This document shows, one piece after another, positions 37,957 through 49,978 of a stretch of DNA of 64,000 nt; position 1 is the first letter of the stretch; each line of letters begins with the position of its first letter. The stretch lies in contig JALDNG010000048.1 in the NCBI GenBank assembly GCA_024349245.1, forward strand, positions 1,748,501 through 1,812,500, given 5' to 3'. Source of the stretch: Neodontobutis hainanensis (lineage: Eukaryota > Chordata > Actinopteri > Gobiiformes > Odontobutidae). Below the pieces are notes generated by a model. That model saw only the letters and a program-made list of their open reading frames with translations. It made no database searches and was not told the DNA's origin. Made by a program: the position numbers and the translations under genes.

Positions 37957-40256
37957 ATGGCTGGGTACAGGCCTAAGGTGATTTCTCTGAACAAGAGCTC
38001 AGGTCAGACATTTGGGTTCTACTTGAGAGTAGAACATGGGGAAGAAGGGCACCTGGTCCGCTGTCTGGAAATGGGAGGCACGGCCGAACTGGCTGGCATG
38101 AAAGATGGAGACCGGATCTTAAGGGTCAATGGGACATTTGTTGATGGACTGTCCCACAATGAGGTAAGTTGACTGAGTAAGTTTGCAGTCAATAAAAAAA
38201 AAAAGCAATTCCTTGAATCTATACTATTCTTTGTGTGCCTCTGTGACAGGTGGTAGAGATGGTGAGGAACAGTGGCTCCTCTGTTACCTTCCACATCCTC
38301 GATGAAGCTTCATACAAACAAGCAGAAGCACAGGGGGTGAATCTCACTGAGCCCAACAGGGCACCAGTCACTAATGGTGTGCCCAAACATGCTCCAAAAC
38401 CCAAACTGTGCTACCTTGTTAAATCCAGCTCAGGATATGGCTTCTCCCTTCGCTCAGTTATAGGTGCATTGTGCTGCCAATTATTATTATGTATTCTCTT
38501 TAAATAGTACTTATAAATTAACGGCGCAGTGTTTTTGCTTTAAATGTCTCCTGAGTGAAGAATTGCTTACTTGAGAGCTTACAGTTTTAGAAAATGGATT
38601 GTCTCCTCTCTAGGCCAGCCGGGTTTGTTCATGACAGAGGTGATCCCAGAAGGTGTAGCTGACAGGGCAGGGGTCAAGGTCAATGACCGCCTGCTGGAGA
38701 TTGATGGAGATGAAATGGATGGCTCTACACATGACCAAGCAGTGGAGAAGATCAAGTCTGCAGGCAGCAGCATCGTGTTCCTTTTAGCGGACGAGGAAAC
38801 AGAAAGGCACTACCAAAGCAAGCACATGAAAATGGGAGCTTGGTTAGCAACGACCAAGTACCTGCCACATAAGCCCAGAATTGCAGAAATGACCAAAGGA
38901 AATAATGGTTATGGTTTCCTGCTAAAAGAGATGCCAAAACTAACAGGTACGATAAGAAACTTTGTAGTTACATCTATTTTTGTTTCTCTATGGACATAAT
39001 CTGCAAAGATGAACTGTATAGTTAGTTGTTAGTATAAGTCATTAATATAAAATGAAGTAATCCCTTTTCCAAGCTGATTTTGGGGCTTAACAGCTGGACT
39101 ACCAAAGATTTACAAATACAAAAAAGTGCTTTACAGGACCATGTTTTAAAACTAAGATTGTGTTACTTGCCCCCATACTAAAAATGTTTGAATGTCAGCT
39201 ACTCTGTATAGGGGGCAATACTCATTTGCTTCCATGTAGGCCATTTCATCAGAGACATAGACAGAGGCAGCCCAGCAGAAAGAGCAGGCCTGAAGGACAT
39301 GGACAGACTTGTGGCTGTGGAAGGCAAGGAAGTGGATGGCTTCACTCATGAGCAAGTGGTGGAGAGCATCCGAATGTGTGGCAGGGAATGTTCCCTTCTA
39401 GTGGTGGACAAAGACACAGACCAAATGTACAAGAAGGTGCGTAATACCTAATTCTATCACCCTAAATGTGAACTTCAGACAGATTATCACATCCAGATTA
39501 TCCACATCATATTCTGTTCAAATAGGGGAAAGTGTCTCCTGTGCTTTTCTGGGAGGAGATAAAGACCTTGGCTTCACCACCGAGCTACACAGAAGCTGTG
39601 ACTTTACCTTCTCCAGTCTGTCCTTTAAGATATGTCCAAGAAGAGGAAGAAGAGCTTAAACCCAAACTGTGCAAGATGGAAAAAACCTCAGCTGGATTTG
39701 GCTTCCACCTAAATGGCATCCAGGGAGTGTGTGGACAGTACATCAAAGAGGTAAAACACAACACCATCTGCCACGGTGTCATTACGAGTCAGAGCACTAA
39801 GACGGTGATGTTTTTGATCACAGGTGGTGAAAGGTGGTGAAGCTGACAGGGCAGGGCTGGAAGATGATGACATTGTTGTGGAAGTGAATGGGGTGAATGT
39901 GGAGAAAAGCAGCCATGAGGAAGTAGTAACCATAATCCAAAACAGTGGCCGTTCCCTGGAGATGCTGGTAGTCAGCAGAAACGCCTATGAGCAACTCAAA
40001 GCTAAAGGAGTTGCAATCACACGGTTGCTACTTGGGGAGAGGTCTTACGCTCAGGTCCACACTTCTGAAACTCTGGAGGCCAGACCAGAAACACCTCAAT
40101 CAGAAAGAGCAAGGGTGAGTATTATCATAAAAAAATTATCCATGTTGTAAAATAGTACAATGAATAATAAGCTAAAATATTTTGTGGTTTCAGACCTCAT
40201 CTGAGTCATCTGACTCATCAACTTCATCTGAGGAAAGTATAGATGAAAGATTCTGA
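37957..40256 (+). CDS. pdzk1: PDZK1 / NHERF3, four-PDZ-domain scaffold protein
   Basis: Cytoplasmic scaffold that clusters transporters and receptors at the apical membrane of epithelial cells. Seven coding exons: 37957-38163, 38250-38463, 38614-38946, 39240-39436, 39526-39750, 39824-40114 and 40194-40256, all GT-AG and in phase, giving 509 aa against 519 in human. Four PDZ domains are visible, with carboxylate-binding loops FGFYL (about residue 20), YGFSL (about 132), YGFLL (about 240) and FGFHL (about 370). PDZ3 contains the family-typical stretch DIDRGSPAERAGLK and is followed by LLVVDKDTDQMYKK. The C-terminus is Ser-rich (SSESSDSSTSSEES) like the mammalian protein but ends DERF. The start follows an acceptor by three bases, so the 5' UTR is spliced. 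The gene is convergent with gpr89, as expected from their adjacency in human. Confidence 0.95.
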
Positions 40257-40350
40257 GAAGACACTTTAAAAACACTTAAAAGAGCCACCCTTTATTTTCA
40301 CAGTAATAGTTATGAGTGATGTTTGCGTATATTAAAATGAAATGAAATGA

Positions 40351-40372
40351 AATAAAATAAATAAAACACAAA
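40351..40372 (+). terminator. pdzk1 polyadenylation signals
   Basis: Overlapping AATAAA hexamers begin at 40351, about 95 nt after the stop codon. They lie in a purine-rich run and fit a short 3' UTR for pdzk1. Confidence 0.55.
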
Positions 40373-40486
40373 TAGCCAAAAGTGTTTTTTGATATTGACT
40401 TTCTTCATCTAGTCCACTCATGACTGAAAAGTAGAAAATTGCAGTGACAAAGAAACAGACAATACAGAAGAACACAAAATAAAAAC

Positions 40487-40492
40487 TTTAAT
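40487..40492 (-). terminator. gpr89 polyadenylation signal (ATTAAA)
   Basis: The plus-strand TTTAAT reads ATTAAA on the gpr89 strand, about 150 nt past its stop codon. A second candidate, AATAAA on the minus strand at 40291-40296, would place the end of gpr89 inside the pdzk1 3' UTR. Confidence 0.45.
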
Positions 40493-40640
40493 TCCTAATA
40501 GTATTATATTTGTTTTGTTTTTAGAGAGTCCCAGGATAGTTCACTCTTCTCCACAAATCATTTTTTCCATCACTTGTCTGTATCAGAGAAAGTCCCCTTA
40601 TGGGTAATGAGTCACATCTCGATGAAAAGGCATTAGAGGA

Positions 40641-43600
40641 TCAGAGGGTCATGTGTTTCTCTGGTGCCTGTTTGTGGGCAAGATAAAGGAAGAGAATGCT
40701 GGACAGGGCGCTGACCAGAAAGATGACGTCAAACCAGCGGTGGTAGAAGTTGAACTGCAGCTCTCCTAGAACCTCAGTTACAATGGACCGATATTCCAGT
40801 GGCATGCTCATACGCATAAGCAGAACAGATGAAACAAAATACATCCCCTGAGAAGAAATAGAGAAAAGCACATGTGTAATCTTTTGCTTATAGTCCTGAG
40901 CTCTGTAAAAAAATTAAAAATAAAACAAACCCACCATAATCTGAGCCAGGACAAGCACAATCACATTGGAAGACTTGCTGCTGGATATTGCATAGAAAAA
41001 CTGCAAACAACAAAAGCAAACATAAAATGTACAAAATGATGACTGTTCTTTGCAAGCACAATATTCTGAGCACTTTGAGATCATCATGTAAATGTTTTAC
41101 CTTAGTGAGGGTGATGAGTAAGCCTCGAATAGACGTCACAATTATTATTCCAACCAAGATAAAAGAGATGTGTTGTGACCAAAATTTTACCTAAAAATGA
41201 AATAACAAATCATATAAAATTACCGTTAGTAGCAACACTAAACAAGGAAATGACAGGTTTAAGTGTAACAAGAGCTGTCTTTAAAAAAATAAAAAAATAA
41301 AAAACAACACAAGCAGCAGTGGGAGAGATGACTGTGTGCTTACTATCTTTACAGGCAGCTATCAGCTAAGTAAGTACTTTAGCAGGTGTGTGTGGGTGTG
41401 AGCATGTTCTTACATCAAACTGAATGCCCAAGTAGTTTACTGTTATTTCAATGCCCCTCGTCACTGGATCCGTCTTTCCAACTCGGTCAAACACTATGTT
41501 TATAGTGGCCTGTCAAATAGAGTTGTGTAGTCATCTTTTTTTTGTTTTAAGACTAGTATGTGCTGTCTGTACATATCACTTCAGCATACACTTTAAGATA
41601 CAAACAGCACCCTTACCATGAAAATTTTCCAAACACAGTAGATGGAAAAAAAGTACCCAAGAAAGTTAAAATATTTGCCCTGGAATGTTTTGGAATACTC
41701 AATTCGTTCCTAAAGATAAGGAAAGACAAGGATAAACAGAATTACAACGGCAAAAGTGAACAGAAGTGTACTATGGTCTAATGGCTACACCCTTACATAT
41801 GCCACAGTTTGTAGCAACAAACCTTGGCTATTATTTGTTAAAATTAAAGCTAAGTTTACATTTTTTTAGAAAGAAATTATAATCATAAATTTTAAATTTA
41901 AACTCTACTGATTACAACTGTTTTGCAAATATATTTCGACTAAACAATTTCTGGTACTTTGGTAGCTTGTAGGTCTACGGTCTCAAGAAAAAGTTGCCGA
42001 CTCAGTTCCTCTAAAGCATCAACTTCCTGCTGAATCAGAGACAAGTCTAAAATAATAGGGTTAAGGTTTAACTTTTTAACAAGCAAAACAAAACAAGCAC
42101 TGTTGAAATTTCAATGTGCATGCATCTCTATTGTACAAGGATACTTTCACTGCCTGTTTGTGTTGAAGTTACACTCTTGATCATGCCCCAGAATCCAGTC
42201 TGCTTGTTCTGGTCTTCTCCACGCTGATACATCTGCCTCCGTGTCATGGCAATTCTACATAGAGTATCAAATATTAATGCAATACCGTGAAAAAAATAAA
42301 AAAAATAAATACACAGTTGAAAAAACCTACCGTTTTTTCTTGCTGACAATCATATCCATTGTTTGCAGAAGCCGCCTCTCCAGAGCAAGTATGTCACTAT
42401 CTGTTACATTTCTACAAACATAAGCATTATTGATGCAGAGATACAATGAGATAAAGAGATAACAGATGACATGTTACAGCACTGGTGTGTGATCAAGCTG
42501 TAAATTAATCAACATCTATTGCTTACCTGAGAAAATATGACATGTACGTATAGGGACAGTTAACAGCACCAAAGCCAGACAGTAAAGCCATGAGTGTGAC
42601 TCCTATTACTCCTACACGGCTAATTAGCTGCTCAATGGACAGGATTCCTGAAGAAATATATCAATTCATCATCAATGTATAAAATTGTTTTTATGATGAA
42701 CTTACGGATTCACACTTACCATGTTTTGGACTGAGAATTGGAAAAGGGTCCCCCAATTTCCAGAAGAAATACATAAAGGTGAACCAGACCATACATGAAA
42801 AAAGAAGCCTCTGTCTGTGCACTTAAGACATAACAAACTGTAATTAACCCAGGAACTGTATAAAATGAAATTTTAGTTACCATAAGTGTACTTACACAGA
42901 CGTATGTTGCTTACAACAAAGTAACCAATATAGAAAGGCACCACAAAGATGAGAACAAGAAGTATCACATAAAGATTAAACTTCCAGTGGAAATACCGGG
43001 AACTGTGGGAAAAAAAATTGGAAGTTAATAAAATCCTAAAGTCAAAATTTTTCTGCAACATTACATGAGGAAAATGTACTTACCTACTGCTTAAGGCACC
43101 CAGAATCTCAAAGATAATTAGCTCAAACATGGTGCAAGAAAAAGCAAACGTGATAGAAAAAACAACCTGAACAACATACTGCCGCACCTATCAAACAAAC
43201 AGATGCAGGACACACAGTTATACACGCAGACAGCTATATTGAGAAGTGTTTTTAATAGAATAATTATTATGGTATAAGATTAATGCGATTACCTCATAGT
43301 CCTTGAACAACTGCCGCATGAAGAACAGCCAACCAAAGCCAAAGAACAGCACCTTGGCCAAGAAATAAAAAACAGAATAATTGAACAGTGCAGTGATATA
43401 ATGTATGCTCAAAAACATTTACTGGGGTTTGGTCTCAAATCATCCATACTGTAAATATATGAAAAAAGTTATATTCTTAGAAAAGGCAGAATGAAACTCT
43501 AATAATCTCACTTATCACTGGGTTTTAGAAGATTTGATTAATACATTATAACACAGTGTAAGCGACATACATAGTTTTAACTTTAGGCAACTCTTATAAG

Positions 43601-43863
43601 TTCCACTATTCTTGTGGTGTAGACACAACATACATCATATTATCTGCGTGTGTCACTACCAGTTTTTTATTTTTAGGTTGCAGTGACTTGGTGGGACTGT
43701 TGAAAAATCATGTTCCCTATGTGTAATTTAAACTTTGAATCAAGAGGAAAAAAATCCCTCGCAAAAATATAAATTACGAAAAACTCAAATAATTTTTATT
43801 TTTTTAAAATGCTGAGCTTACCTGCGAAGTGAACATAATAACCGAGTCTACCAGGAACGACAT
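40641..43863 (-). CDS. gpr89: Golgi pH regulator (GPR89/GPHR), multipass anion channel
   Basis: GPHR is a voltage-dependent anion channel that supplies counter-ions for Golgi acidification. Fourteen coding exons: 43822-43863, 43293-43352, 43084-43187, 42896-43002, 42720-42821, 42527-42647, 42331-42411, 42145-42254, 41958-42046, 41617-41709, 41414-41509, 41101-41190, 40935-41000 and 40641-40847. All have GT-AG sites and matching phase, giving exactly 455 aa, the human length. Family signatures include MSFLVDSVIMFTSQ at the start, LFFGFGWLFFMRQLFKDYE, SRYFHWKFNL, GFGAVNCPYTYMSYFLRN, the cytosolic helix QQEVDALEELSRQLFLET, KYFNFLGYFFSIYCVWK and a C-terminus HKQAPEKHMTL. Similarity to human is very high throughout, mostly outside the loop around residues 220-245. 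All introns are short (roughly 70-560 nt). The vertebrate a/b split is primate-specific, so the plain symbol is used. Confidence 0.97.
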
Positions 43864-45078
43864 GTTTCTATTTTGTAGGTGTTTAATGCCCCAGGAAATC
43901 GTTGTAAAGGGTTAAAAGCGTAACAGGCAGAGTCCGTTCATTCTGAATTTACAACCGCAAACAGGCTTTCTTTGGGAATGCCATGTTTATAAATTTAATA
44001 CGCTTATTTCCGAGCATAAAGTTGCTCAAGTATCAGATACAAGGGACTCTTGCACGTCATTACAGCGCGTCTGTCAAATATACTTCCGTCGTACATCAAT
44101 GACGTCTAAGGCTTGGAAAAACAAAACAATTTAGCAATGTGTTATGTTTAAAAAATAAAATAAGTATCTTTATTAGTTGTAAGATTATTTTCTAATATAC
44201 AATCATAGATTGGTTAATCAAATAAAAATGTAACAACACGTTATCGGAGTTTGTAGTGTTCGCCGTATCCAGCAGGGGTCGACAATTGACCAAGTGAATA
44301 AAAAGTTAGTAGTACATACTTGTACAGTAAATGTCCGTTTTAATTTATTGCAATATGTTGTTAATAGATAAATAACTAATATAAATAATATTGGTGTAAA
44401 ATCCTTAAAGGCAGTGCTGATCATTTATAATCTTTTACATCAAGTGTCCAAAGAGCACTCAGGGTGCAGTTTCATAGGCATGGCACAGAGAGGTTCCAAA
44501 GGCGCAGGGTCTCTGTGTCTGTATCAGATCTCTGAGTCCAGCTGCTACTGCTCATTGCTGCTGGTGAAGAGAAGAGAAAACACTGATGGGAGGAAATGTG
44601 TTTCTGGTCGGACTGGAATGAAGACACAGCTGGATTATAAAGATGGACACAATGTTGCTGCAGGGATAAAAGAAAGTCGCAGCTTTACTGACTTCTGGAC
44701 CAAGACAGAGGTAGTGTCTTATTATATTTTTCTGAATAAATGTGTAGTAGTTAGAAAATTTATGATTATCAAATCAGGTTTGTATAGGGTTGCTTACATG
44801 CTATTTTACTGAATAGTGGGGTAATATAGAGACTACTAAATATGTCAATGTATAATCCATTTGCTTTAAGTTTCTGTCAGCAGATTTGTCGTAGGCTAAT
44901 ACACATAAACAGTGTGCCAATTATAAACATTAGCCTACTTCACACTTTTTCATGATAACTATAGTCTATGACCAAAATGAGTGACTTTTATTCTTCAAAT
45001 GCATTGATATAATAGGAATATTAAAATGTGTGTCTTTGTGTGTCAGTGCCTCCCTGTTTTCTCTGTGTTCAATGAGTA
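43864..45078. other. Divergent intergenic region between gpr89 and the CD200-like gene
   Basis: About 1.2 kb upstream of both gpr89 (minus) and the CD200-like gene (plus). An open stretch at 44414-44812 (+) shows no family motif and may be 5' UTR or chance. No core promoter element stands out. Confidence 0.4.
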
Positions 45079-48000
45079 ATGATCAAGATGATGATCCTAG
45101 TCAAATGTAGGACATGGCTTCCAGTTTTCTTACTGCTCCTGATGTCTGGAAGGCTGCAGGGTGAGTGTCCCAGCTCGGAAAAATTAGGCCACGGCATAGC
45201 TCAATATGTGATCTTTTGATGTTGCTGGATGTTTCAGGTAAAGTAACAGCCCCGCAGTATGTGCTTGCTCCGGTGAACAAGCCCTTCACTCTGACATGCA
45301 GTGTGTCCAGGGACCGGGGCGAGTCTCTGAAGCAGGTACGGTGGATAGATGTCCAAAACAAGACACTTCTGACTTATCAACCTGGCAACAAGGACAGTGT
45401 GAGTGGACAGCAGCATGTGGAGCTCGGGCCCTCCCCAAGGGACACCTCTAATGTCATTATAAGCAGGGTGAGCTTCAGAGACGAGGGCTGCTACACCTGC
45501 ATCTTTGACCTTCATCCCTCTGGTTCACAGCAGGGAACCACGTGCATCACTGTTACCTGTGAGTAGATGATGATGAAGTTACCATTTTAAATTGGAAATA
45601 TGAATAGGTATAATCTTATATAAACAGAAATATTATAATATAAATCTGAACAGGCATGTGTCCACATTATTACAATATTGTAAACCACTTATAAAATCAA
45701 TTTAAACACTTTAATTATGAATTTTCATGTGCAGCTTATAAATAATATGCCTATAAAATGAATAAGTTTCTAACCAAATATTGCATGATAAAAGAAAAAA
45801 AATACTTATTTTATAGTTAGAAATTTAGTGTTTTCCACAAATTTAAATAATTGATCAAAAGCACATTTGGTTGCAGGTGCTAGCAGTTGGTAGTATTATA
45901 ATATTGTGATGCAATGTTAGTAGAAAAGTAAGAAAGTCATTATAAAAGTTTTACAATTTACAATAATGCCAGCCCATAACATAATCGATTTAACCCCTAA
46001 TAGAAGTCCAGGAAGTAACTGTAACGCTTGAAGCCATAAATTAAACAGGAGAGCCCACCAAAGTGTCTTTTGAGTGAAGTCTTTATTTATCTGATCTTTT
46101 TTCTCTGTCTTGAATGCTAAGGGCTCAGAGCTCTGACCATCAGGCTTAAGATACCACCGCATGGGAAAACATTCTTCTACACATCCATCATTCAGTATTT
46201 TATAGAGCTACAGTTAATAATCATACTTATAAGTAGAGTGTAGAGTTTGATAATTTAACAGATTTGGATGTTTGCTGCTTTGCACCCAGCCAACTAGAAC
46301 ATTTTTCAAACAAATTGCAGGGACAATAATTCATGCTGGCATGCAACTGCATATATGGACCTACTGCATAGATTTACAGATAAGTTATGTGTGTGTGCAC
46401 AACGCTGATGGGTCTGTGGAGACTAGAGTTCATGTGAGCTCTGTTAATAAAAGCTGTTGAACAGTGGAAAAACAAAAGCTCATGGCTTCAACCAGAAGCA
46501 GATGTTAAAGATTCCACTCACTGGTTTGCATTTGGTGGTCTCATACTTCTGAATATTAACTGTGAACTATAATTCACCTTTTGTTCTTATCTTTTTTCTT
46601 TGTATATCTTTATTTTGGTGGATGGTGGGCTCTCACGGCCAGCTCAAGTTACCGCTGACAGCAACAAGACAGCAGTGAGTGGCAAAAAAGCCTTGCTGTC
46701 CTGCTCGTATGGTTTGCCTGAAAAGGTGCAGCAGGTTGAGTGGAAACACACTTCACCAGACGGACAACACAGCCTTGTGGCTTCATTTGCAAAACGAAGT
46801 GACCCCATGATAGAGCCTTCATATCAGGGAAGGGCCTGGCTCAGCTCATCTCTGTCCGACAGCCAGCTAACCATCCAACCTGTGACTATCCAAGATGAGG
46901 GCTGCTATACCTGTTTGTTCCACACACATCGAGGTGACCCAAGGACCTCTACTGTCTGCCTCTCCACTTATGGTAAACATCTCTTTAACTTAACATTAAC
47001 CTAACCTTTTATAAATCAGATCACACATACATTTCATAGTTCATTTGCTACTTCAATAATAAGCCAGCATTTATTTAAACTACCAGTAATAAATAATTAT
47101 TGCCTATAACATCTGGTTACGAGACATCCATTGAATCATCAAATACTTTTGGCCCAAAATTTCCAAACTCTAAACCAATTTTTTGTCAATGTCAATAATG
47201 GAGAAGCTTATGTTAGACAACCTTTTCAATTTTAAGATCAGACCAGAACATTAATAATCCTATTGGGCATTATGAATAGTGTTCTTCTCCTAGAAGAGAA
47301 TATCAAGATGTATTTATAACATTTATTCATTTATTATTTCTGTGAAAATTAAATTTTTAGATGTTTTATGTGTAGACATTTATCTTACAGCAAGCTGTCA
47401 GTGAGAGCTAGAGATATAGCCCCTGTGGGAAAAAGTACTTCTGCACCAAAGTTCTGGACCTGAGCTTTGGTTCATTAGGAAAGACAGGTGCTCCTCCTGG
47501 GGTTTACAGAGGAATGTTCTCCTCTTCCAGATTTCTTCAGCTGATGTTTACATGATACGGCAGCAGGGCTGAACTGTTGCTTCAGATTCATTCACACACT
47601 GACACAAAGCAGTGTGTTTGTGTGAAGAATGGAGTGTTTGAAAGAATGATGGAGGAAGGGAGTGAGGTCCTGATGCATGACTGTGGCAGTGTTCACGACG
47701 CACACTGAATGCTTCTGTGCTTTGTCCCACTGTCTCCCATTCTTGGGCTGGAAGTTTCACCAACAGATGTGCTTTTGTTTGAAACTGAACTGTACAGTAA
47801 AGTAGGTGTTTCTGGTAATGAAATATAATAAGTATTAGCTGGTTTTGTGACATCATTCTTCTACACACATGCTATACTTCACCTCCATTTTCTCACTACC
47901 ACTGATTTCAAGGTTTTAATGCTCATGCAGGTTTAACTGGAGTTGTTATACTAGATTACTGCTAAGAATAAATGCATGTATTACCTTTTGGCTGTTGAAA

Positions 48001-49978
48001 TCAAGCTGTTGTATACGATTGTTCATTAGGGTGTTGCTAGACTTACAACTGAATAATTGTACAGTATATGCTTTTAATTACGAAAAACCCAGTCCAACTG
48101 CTTTATGTGGAAATCATTTGTTTGTGATTGAAGTATGTAAATATAATTGCTATTGCACAGTATCAGTATGCTTTGTGCAAGAAGTAAGGCAAAAAATGTG
48201 ATCATTCTTTTAGACCTCATACCACTTTACTGTCTGGATTGTAATCAGAATTTATCACTATTGTGACTTGTCCCACCCAAAATTCTGGGTGAATCTTTCT
48301 ACCTAAACCTGACTACAGGGCTAAATATTTGTGGCTGACTGTGATCTCGCCAAAAAAAATGTTTCTAGTTTCAGTGTATTACATTCCTCCTTCGGCACAG
48401 ACAATTGAGAACAGGCAGAGGTTTACTTATGGATTAGAACTGTGCAGGAATTCACATACTTTCGCAAATCCAAACGCTTCGGTCCGTTACCATCTCAATA
48501 CTTAATGTAAAATAAAAACAGAGAATCCAACTCAAATTCATTTTCCATCTTTCTCAATGACATAGCCACAAGCCTGTTCTGTATTACATGTTATGTATTA
48601 TTCAGTCATGTGCATATCAGGCATAACGCAGCTCCATAGTTCATCCCATAGAGTTTTACAGCAGTTTTTGTTCATAATTCTACTGTATGTCTTACTCTTA
48701 GTTCTGCCCAAGCCGCACGTGAGCTACAAGACGACCTCTCCAGGTGTGATTGAAGCAAACTGCACATCGGTGTCGCGGCCGCCGGCAGAGATCGTTTGGA
48801 ATGTGGAGAGGGACAACCGCACCATGGGCCCACCTTTGACAACTCAGGTCCCACAAGGAGACGGGACCACTCTGGTGATCAGCACATTTACCGTTCAATC
48901 AGGACTTCTGAAAGATGTGTCTGTCAAATGCTTGGTTCACCACAAGGGTCTCGAGACACCCATTGCTGTATCCATGAACACTAAAAGTAAGCTTTCTCTT
49001 TTTTCTTTGTGCATCTTAATATGGTATTTCGAAAATAGCTAAAGCATTGAGAAATCTTAAAGTATGTACACACAATCAATCCAACGCCCATTTTGTTTGT
49101 TTAACATTTAACAACAACGTTTTCCCATTTGGGTCTGCCTTTCAATGTATAAGAGCAGCAATTTCTTAAAACTGACTTTAGATATTGAGGTTGATAAAGT
49201 GATCCTCACTCAAAAATCTGAAAAATAAAAATGACTGCTAATTCCCTCTTTACCCTTTTCTCTCTCAGTTGGAACTGCGCTGACCATCCTCATCTCTGTC
49301 ACCACAGTTGCAGCCCTCTTGGTCTTCTCACTCTGTTTTTGTCTTTGGAAATGCTTCTTGCGAAAAGAAGGTAGATGTTTTGTTATTTCTGACACCACAT
49401 CAGTTCAGTTGGACGTTTAATCATGCAGCATTTTACTGCCATATACAGTAGTTGAATTGTTTTGGCAGGCCAGCTCAACTCCTATTACTGCCTCTTTAGT
49501 GCTCAGCTGGTAAACACAACTGGCAAAAGTTTCATTACAGTCTTTACAAACAATTTGCTTAATCATAACTACTATTTACAGCAAACGTAACTAATCCCAG
49601 ATACTTAAAAATGACATTTTTGTTTCTGTATATTCATGTCACTGTTCCATCTGTAATGTTTCAATCTGGATAAAAAAGTATTTATTCCTAAGAAACCTTT
49701 TAAACCCCGCCCATAAACTGTGTCCTGTTATGTTTCCTATATTTTCTACCCTAAATAAGTCATAATTGGTTGGCTCAAAAAGAATGTCAGGACCAAACAT
49801 GTATAGAAAACAAATGACAAAAAATATTTATTATTCTCAAAAGAACTGGATACAGAGGAGCACATTTTAGGAAGGATTTATTTTAATTGCAATGTTCCAA
49901 TATACATGCATGTCTTTTCAGCTGATTAATTTTGCAGATGACAAAAGGAGACAGCGCTTCACACAGCCGGCCTTGTGA
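45079..49978 (+). CDS. cd200: CD200 (OX-2)-like membrane glycoprotein with two V-type Ig domains
   Basis: Surface ligand that restrains myeloid cells through CD200R. Exons: 45079-45160, 45238-45558, 46643-46972, 48702-48986, 49269-49370 and 49938-49978. All introns are phase 1, giving 386 aa. Order: signal peptide (about 1-27), V-type Ig 1 (28-134, DEGCYTCIF), V-type Ig 2 (135-245, DEGCYTCLF), C-type Ig (245-339, four possible N-glycosylation sites including NCT and NRT), TM helix (about 340-366) and a 20-residue basic tail without tyrosine. The DEGCY.C(L/I)F motif, the domain order and the tailless end match CD200. The extra V domain is unusual: mammalian CD200 has one V and one C domain and is about 270-280 aa. 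The start could also be the ATGs at 45088 or 45091. The acceptor of exon 3 (GGCCAG|CTC) has a weak adjacent pyrimidine tract. Orthology is supported by the BTLA, GCSAM-like and CD200R1 neighbours. Confidence 0.85.

Noticed and set aside
44414..44812. 132-codon ORF upstream of the CD200-like gene as a separate gene
   Set aside because: No family motif, no splice partner in frame and no codon bias that I can see. It is more likely 5' flank or chance.
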